Source: Ekhidna sp.
Lineage (GTDB): Bacteria; Bacteroidota; Bacteroidia; Cytophagales; Cyclobacteriaceae
Assembly: GCA_013214445.1 (NCBI GenBank)
Contig: JABSPG010000130.1
Span: 1 to 9,383, forward strand
Direction: 5' to 3'
DNA length: 9,383 bases
The translations under genes and the position numbers were made by a program. The notes under the pieces are model-generated. The model was not told the origin of the DNA. It saw only the letters and a program-made list of their open reading frames with translations, and made no database searches. Shown piece by piece: positions 6,011 to 9,383 of this stretch. The first letter of the stretch is position 1. Every line of letters starts with the position of its first letter.

Positions 6011-7795
6011 CTGACGGAATCTTTTACGAGCTTCTGCGGCATACATGCTTCCGGGATAATCAACCAAGAACTGTTGATATAAGGCTTTGGCCTGTTCCGT
6101 ATCTTTTATAAACCTTTCGGTAATTTCTGCTTTCTTAAACGCTGCGTCATCAGCTAAAATATCATACGAGTAGTTGGAAAGTATTTTATCTAAATATTGA
6201 ATGGCTTGTTCCGTTTTACCGGCTTCCAATTCCAATTTCGATTTTAGCCAGAAGATCTCATCAGTTACAGAGTGATGCTCATACTGATCTAGCATTTTCG
6301 AAAGTCGAAGATTAGCTTGTTCCTTTTTATTCTGAAAGATCAGCAATTCGATGTTTGCAAATTCTTGCATAACAAGATCAGTGGTATATAGGGCAGTGTT
6401 ATCGGTGATGAGCATTCCCAAAGAGATTGCATCGTTTGAAATTTCCCTAGTGGTATTTTTTTTAAGAATATCTAAGTGCCCTTTGGCAAGGGCAAAGTTT
6501 CCTGTGTAGTAGTGGAGTCTAGCATTTCGTAGCTTCGCATCATATCCAAGTTGATTACTCTTGTATGCTTTCTCTACCTGAGAATAAAGTAGTGTTGCCT
6601 CCCAAGGTTCTCCACGTAATAAGTATATATCACCTAGATCCAATTTACTTGTAGAAATCAGTTGTCTACCTGCTCTCGTATTTTGTACCAACTGATTCAA
6701 AAGATTTGCAGCAAGGTCTATTTCATCCAAGTAAAATGCATGTAACAATGCTTTGCTTCTCAGCGCGTCAAATGCAATCTGTGATGGATATAATTCTGTG
6801 TATAGCTGCTGATATTCGTTGGTTAATTCTCGTATCTCAAGTTCATCAATAGGATAGGTGTTTTTGATTTTCTTCTCTTTTGCTTGCATCCATAGCTTCT
6901 TGGCATGTTGGTAGTTTCTAGAACCTAGATATCTCTTGGAGACAAACTGAAAGATTTCCGCCGCATCTTCATATGCGTCATTTTCAAGAGCAATTCTCCC
7001 TATGTCCATGCTTCGATCGCCTGGACGTTCGGTTCTTTTGTCAATTGCTTTCGCTTGAACAAAGGCTCCATAAAAATTTTTTCGCTGCAACTCCACCCAA
7101 AGCAAAAGTTCTGCAAACTTGGTATCCTGTGGGTCCTCTTGCATTTTACGAATGAGGGTTGTTTCCAATTCGTCTAAATCTTCCTCTTGTTGCATGAAAT
7201 TCTGAAGAAGATTTTTAATGTAACTTAATCTATTTGGACTGTCGGATGCGTAATTCAAATATTCCTCAATCATTGAACTCTTGTCTCCAAGGATTCGATA
7301 GATTGATGCCATCTCCAATGCATGCACAGATGGATTACCTCTCAACTCTCTTGAATCCAGAAAAAAGAGAATGGACTCTCTATAGAGTTTTTCATTTGCT
7401 AGGTATTGCGCAAGGATGCCAAGCTGAAAAGGATTATTGCGAGTGCCTTTCCTGACCTCCGCTATATAGTTCTGGAGCTTTTCAAGTTTACCTGACTCGG
7501 AATACACACTTGCAAGACTTGACCTGAATTGCATATTAGAGGGAGATTGCTTTATGGCATTTTTCAGAAATTTTTCTGCTTTTTCGAATTTTTTAAAGGA
7601 TTTGAGTAGGCTTAAGTAATTGCCCATGATTAACTGGTGGTTTCTTGGGTTATCTACCAGCTCATCGTATATCAGCTCAGCTTTTTCTAAATCACCTTGC
7701 TGAAAATATTCATTGGCTATTTGGATTCGATCTTGGCTTTGTCCAAACGTTAATGCGAAAGGAAATAGAATTAAAAGAGCTAATTTCTGGATCAT
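5987..7795 (-). CDS. Exported tetratricopeptide-repeat protein
   Basis: The 602-residue product begins with a short signal peptide: a Lys, then a hydrophobic core (LALLILFPFALTFG), with probable cleavage near residue 18-20. There is no lipobox cysteine, so it is likely a soluble periplasmic protein. The rest is almost entirely helical TPR-like repeats. Clear units start near residue 23 (ANEYFQQGDLEKAELIYDEL), 57, 91, 384, 417 and 514. The last two (EAGKTEQAIQYLDKILSNY and TEQAKALYQQFLVDYPGS, about 524-595) resemble the TPRs of BamD/CpoB-type envelope proteins. No enzymatic domain is seen, so a scaffold role in envelope assembly is the most that can be suggested. It overlaps the convergent lrp-type gene by 24 bp at its 3' end, and its 5' end abuts the A/T-rich tract of the putative replication origin. 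Confidence 0.88.
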   Translation of the reverse strand: MIQKLALLILFPFALTFGQSQDRIQIANEYFQQGDLEKAELIYDELVDNPRNHQLIMGNYLSLLKSFKKFEKAEKFLKNAIKQSPSNMQFRSSLASVYSESGKLEKLQNYIAEVRKGTRNNPFQLGILAQYLANEKLYRESILFFLDSRELRGNPSVHALEMASIYRILGDKSSMIEEYLNYASDSPNRLSYIKNLLQNFMQQEEDLDELETTLIRKMQEDPQDTKFAELLLWVELQRKNFYGAFVQAKAIDKRTERPGDRSMDIGRIALENDAYEDAAEIFQFVSKRYLGSRNYQHAKKLWMQAKEKKIKNTYPIDELEIRELTNEYQQLYTELYPSQIAFDALRSKALLHAFYLDEIDLAANLLNQLVQNTRAGRQLISTSKLDLGDIYLLRGEPWEATLLYSQVEKAYKSNQLGYDAKLRNARLHYYTGNFALAKGHLDILKKNTTREISNDAISLGMLITDNTALYTTDLVMQEFANIELLIFQNKKEQANLRLSKMLDQYEHHSVTDEIFWLKSKLELEAGKTEQAIQYLDKILSNYSYDILADDAAFKKAEITERFIKDTEQAKALYQQFLVDYPGSMYAAEARKRFRQLRGDFIN

Positions 7796-7870
7796 ATAAA
7801 ATTCAAATTAACATATATACATACCTATGTTATATATATAAAGTTTAATTAAATATTATTCTTATTATTA
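7796..7870. other. A/T-rich tract, candidate DNA unwinding element
   Basis: Only 8 of 75 bases are G or C, and the tract includes ten alternating T/A bases at 7831-7840. It lies directly beside the first DnaA-box pair, the usual position of a duplex-unwinding element. It also must contain the promoter of the leftward TPR gene, since that gene starts at 7795; no convincing -33/-7 pair was found there. Confidence 0.5.
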
Positions 7871-7874
7871 ATGC

Positions 7875-7891
7875 TGTGGATACGTGGATAA
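7875..7891 (-). other. Tandem pair of DnaA-box-like sequences
   Basis: TGTGGATAC (7875-7883) and CGTGGATAA (7883-7891) each match the inverse DnaA box TGTGGATAA in eight of nine positions. They share one base, so GTGGATA repeats at an 8-bp interval. They sit immediately next to the A/T-rich tract. Confidence 0.55.
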
Positions 7892-7960
7892 ATACTGTCT
7901 TATATACTTGTTTTTTGTATTTGTTTATAGGTGGGATTTTGAAATAGTTGGATTGACACT

Positions 7961-7969
7961 TTATCAACA
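7961..7969 (+). other. DnaA-box-like sequence TTATCAACA
   Basis: The 9-mer matches TTATCCACA in eight of nine positions. It is part of an 11-base sequence, TTTATCAACAG (7960-7970), repeated exactly at 8165-8175. Confidence 0.45.
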
Positions 7970-8004
7970 GCTAAGATGCTGATGGCCTGGAGTTTAGGCT
8001 ATGT

Positions 8005-8013
8005 TGTGTATAA
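8005..8013 (-). other. DnaA box (TTATACACA on the minus strand)
   Basis: TGTGTATAA on the plus strand reads TTATACACA on the minus strand, which fully satisfies the degenerate DnaA-box consensus TTWTNCACA and is the best match of the cluster. Confidence 0.55.
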
Positions 8014-8052
8014 ATGTGAAATACGTCTTTGTGTGAATCTTTTATTATAGTA

Positions 8053-8113
8053 GGATGGTAGGAGTGGTGGATTATTGTTCCATTTGATCTGGTTGATAGA
8101 TTGGTTGGTAGGG
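8053..8113 (+). other. G-run cluster in the putative origin
   Basis: Positions 8053-8070 contain five GG doublets separated by one to three bases (GGATGGTAGGAGTGGTGG). A second cluster at 8091-8113 ends in GGTTGGTAGGG. These could form two-tetrad G-quadruplexes on the plus strand, or simply reflect the strong G/T bias of this strand. Confidence 0.35.
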
Positions 8114-8144
8114 AAATTGATACTTGAGACGATTGCGATTAGTA

Positions 8145-8153
8145 ATGTCCACA
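8145..8153 (+). other. Weak DnaA-box-like sequence ATGTCCACA
   Basis: It matches TTATCCACA in seven of nine positions, keeping the invariant CCACA core. Alone it would not be notable; it is listed because it lies in the cluster, 12 bases before the next box-like 9-mer. Confidence 0.3.
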
Positions 8154-8165
8154 GGTTTGTTGGGT

Positions 8166-8174
8166 TTATCAACA
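8166..8174 (+). other. DnaA-box-like sequence TTATCAACA, second copy
   Basis: This is the second exact copy of the 11-base repeat TTTATCAACAG (8165-8175), four bases from the stop codon of the Ig-like gene. An eight-of-nine match to TTATCCACA in the same orientation as the copy at 7961. Confidence 0.45.
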
Positions 8175-8178
8175 GTGT

Positions 8179-9383
8179 TTAGAAGGTTATCATCATCTCC
8201 AGTTCCCAATTTTCTCTGATGGTGACAGTCTCAGGGTTTATGTAAACTTGTTCAGGCTCTTGATTCTTGAGAAGGTTGCCGTAAGACCATTTTCCATCAC
8301 TGTTGTTATCGATTAGGACGCGAATGGTGTAGGTAGCAGCCGAAAGATTACGGAAGGTGATATTCTGATTGATTTCATTTGTTTGGTATGCAACAGTTCC
8401 ATTGTCTTTGAGAAGTTGGATTGTGTAAGATGCTTGGGTTGTTTCAACTTGTAGTCTTAGAAGACCGGTTGGTGGTTTCGGTGCTTCAACTATTGCCAAT
8501 GTCTTTGCATCTGAGGTGTCTTGCTCGACGGTAATAAATGCGCCTTTTTCTATCTCAAATTCTAGCGTATGATTGGGGGTGGGTTGCAATGCTGCCAATG
8601 GATTTTCTGCGATGAGGGAGGAATCGATTGATGTGGTATCGGCAGGGATGGATTGTAGAAACTTCTGCTTTATTGAATCTATTTTCTGCAGTAAAGTGTA
8701 TGCTAATTCAGTTTTGTTATGGTTCCATACATAGTCGGCTTTCGGTATGTAATTGAATATGCTGTCTGAGAAGAAATGAAATTTGGTTGTGTCTAGTTGT
8801 ATGATCGGTTTATTGAATAGCAGGGTGATTGTAGAATCGATTCCTTCAGTAATTCGTGTGGGTTGGACTGAGTAAGAAAAGGTTGCTGGCTTTCTTTTTG
8901 ACTCCAGGAAGACAAGCTTAAGTGTATCTAATATTTGGTTGCCAAGACTATCATTAGTTGAAAGGAAGGCTTGGATTGAGTCTTTGTAGTTGATTGAAGT
9001 TGGCTTGTATACTCTGATAATGTCTTTGTTTTCTCCAGTTATGTTATGGTAGAGATACGGTGGTTGTAGCTTGTAGGCGAATGGCTCTCTACTAAATTTT
9101 ATTTCCGCATATTGGCCTGCGGGTCGTGCATTTATTAGGGTTATCGGTTTTATGTTTTGTAAGAGTGCTTGTAGTGGTTTTATAGTTTGTTCGGTTTTAA
9201 GATTGATAGAATCTGATAGAAAAGCGTGTGCTTCTGATTCCGGATCTAAGATGTAATTGCCGTTCTCATCGTCGAAAGAAAGTATTTTGTAGATACCGTC
9301 TTTGATATATGATATGTTGTAGTTTCCTGAGTCATTTGCCGTTGTGAAGTACATAGGTTTTGTGGTCAGGAAATCTAGTGTGT
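8179..9383 (-). CDS. Ig-like domain surface/envelope protein, C-terminal part, cut by right edge
   Basis: About 401 codons of an exported-type protein are visible; the reading frame is open to the window edge. The ATG at 9354 is almost certainly internal, because the residues before it (TLDFLTTKP) continue the same beta-sandwich pattern. The first part (TTANDSGNYNISYIKDGIYKI, then a D/N-rich loop FDDENGNYILD) resembles a carboxypeptidase-regulatory or SdrD-B type beta-sandwich. A Big_5-like strand pattern follows near visible residues 166-190 (TRITEGIDSTITLLFNKPI). The C-terminus repeats the sandwich theme (ITFRNLSAATYTIRVLIDNNSDGKW, then QEPEQVY). Such proteins are widespread in Bacteroidota as Ig-like domain proteins of unknown function. 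The signal peptide or lipobox should lie outside the window. It is rich in Thr, Ser, Asn and Ile, so its sense strand is A/C-rich. It would be transcribed toward the putative origin, against a rightward fork. Confidence 0.85.
   Translation of the reverse strand, partial: TLDFLTTKPMYFTTANDSGNYNISYIKDGIYKILSFDDENGNYILDPESEAHAFLSDSINLKTEQTIKPLQALLQNIKPITLINARPAGQYAEIKFSREPFAYKLQPPYLYHNITGENKDIIRVYKPTSINYKDSIQAFLSTNDSLGNQILDTLKLVFLESKRKPATFSYSVQPTRITEGIDSTITLLFNKPIIQLDTTKFHFFSDSIFNYIPKADYVWNHNKTELAYTLLQKIDSIKQKFLQSIPADTTSIDSSLIAENPLAALQPTPNHTLEFEIEKGAFITVEQDTSDAKTLAIVEAPKPPTGLLRLQVETTQASYTIQLLKDNGTVAYQTNEINQNITFRNLSAATYTIRVLIDNNSDGKWSYGNLLKNQEPEQVYINPETVTIRENWELEMMITF

Larger units (their letters stand above)
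7796..8178. other. Probable chromosomal replication origin (oriC), gene-free 383 bp
   Basis: This is the longest gene-free stretch in the window. It holds, in order, an A/T-rich tract (7796-7870), a tandem pair of DnaA-box-like 9-mers, and four more such 9-mers up to 8174. By hand count, plus-strand G and C are about equal in the 600 bp to the left (114 G, 108 C), but G exceeds C 77 to 27 in 7861-8160 and 153 to 92 in 8161-8760. A skew change plus an A/T-rich unwinding tract plus clustered DnaA boxes is the classical signature of a bacterial oriC. dnaA is not adjacent, which is common in Bacteroidota. No box is a perfect TTATCCACA, and the window is too short to see the genome-wide skew minimum, so it remains a prediction. 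No ORF or RNA gene was recognised inside. Confidence 0.62.

Noticed and set aside
7804..7811. TTAATTTG on the minus strand as -7 element of the TPR gene
   Set aside because: It has one mismatch to TAnnTTTG and would place transcription start at or inside the start codon.
7796..8178. CRISPR array, tRNA or small RNA gene in the gene-free stretch
   Set aside because: There are no regularly spaced repeats, no cloverleaf-like arrangement and no hairpin followed by a T run; only DnaA-box-like 9-mers and one 11-base repeat were found.
9352..9354. ATG as the start of the Ig-like protein gene
   Set aside because: The frame stays open to the window edge, the preceding residues continue the domain, and no signal peptide follows this Met, so the gene is 5'-truncated by the window.
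1..9383. A defence system, mobile element or biosynthetic cluster
   Set aside because: No transposase, integrase, nuclease, toxin-antitoxin or biosynthetic gene is present, and no terminal repeats were seen; the genes are ordinary chromosomal ones.

Overview
The window looks like chromosomal DNA of a Bacteroidota bacterium, most likely of the Cytophagales type. The grounds are about 40% GC, translation starts without strong Shine-Dalgarno sequences, a TAnnTTTG-type promoter core before the MarR gene, and protein sequences typical of that phylum. There are eight protein genes, two of them cut by the window edges. I see no tRNA, rRNA, CRISPR array, insertion sequence or prophage gene.

Left part (1-3517): a leftward fatty-acid beta-oxidation operon, read as marR-type regulator, then a fused 3-hydroxyacyl-CoA dehydrogenase/enoyl-CoA hydratase of the FadN type, then the start of a thiolase (fadA). 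Gaps are only 32-33 bp. The order fadN-fadA matches the fadNAE operon of Bacillus subtilis, so an acyl-CoA dehydrogenase may follow beyond the left edge. Two palindromes overlap the putative promoter of the regulator and may be its operator.

Middle part (3559-7795): a divergent cysteine-rich protein of unknown function; a PLP enzyme of the cystathionine gamma-synthase/methionine gamma-lyase family; an Lrp/AsnC regulator divergent from that enzyme, with a perfect 15-bp palindrome between them; and a large exported TPR protein. Packing is tight: the unknown protein and the PLP enzyme overlap tail to tail by 4 bp, and the lrp and TPR genes by 24 bp.

Right part (7796-9383): a 383-bp gene-free stretch followed by the C-terminal part of an exported-type Ig-like domain protein that runs off the right edge. 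The gene-free stretch is the most interesting element. It starts with a roughly 75-bp tract that is almost 90% A/T, then holds six DnaA-box-like 9-mers, and marks an abrupt change in strand composition: plus-strand G and C are about equal on the left, while G strongly exceeds C from about 7861 onward. Both flanking genes lie on the same strand, so gene direction does not explain the change. I read this as a probable chromosomal replication origin (oriC) not adjacent to dnaA. Most genes on its left are on the minus strand, co-directional with a leftward fork, which fits.
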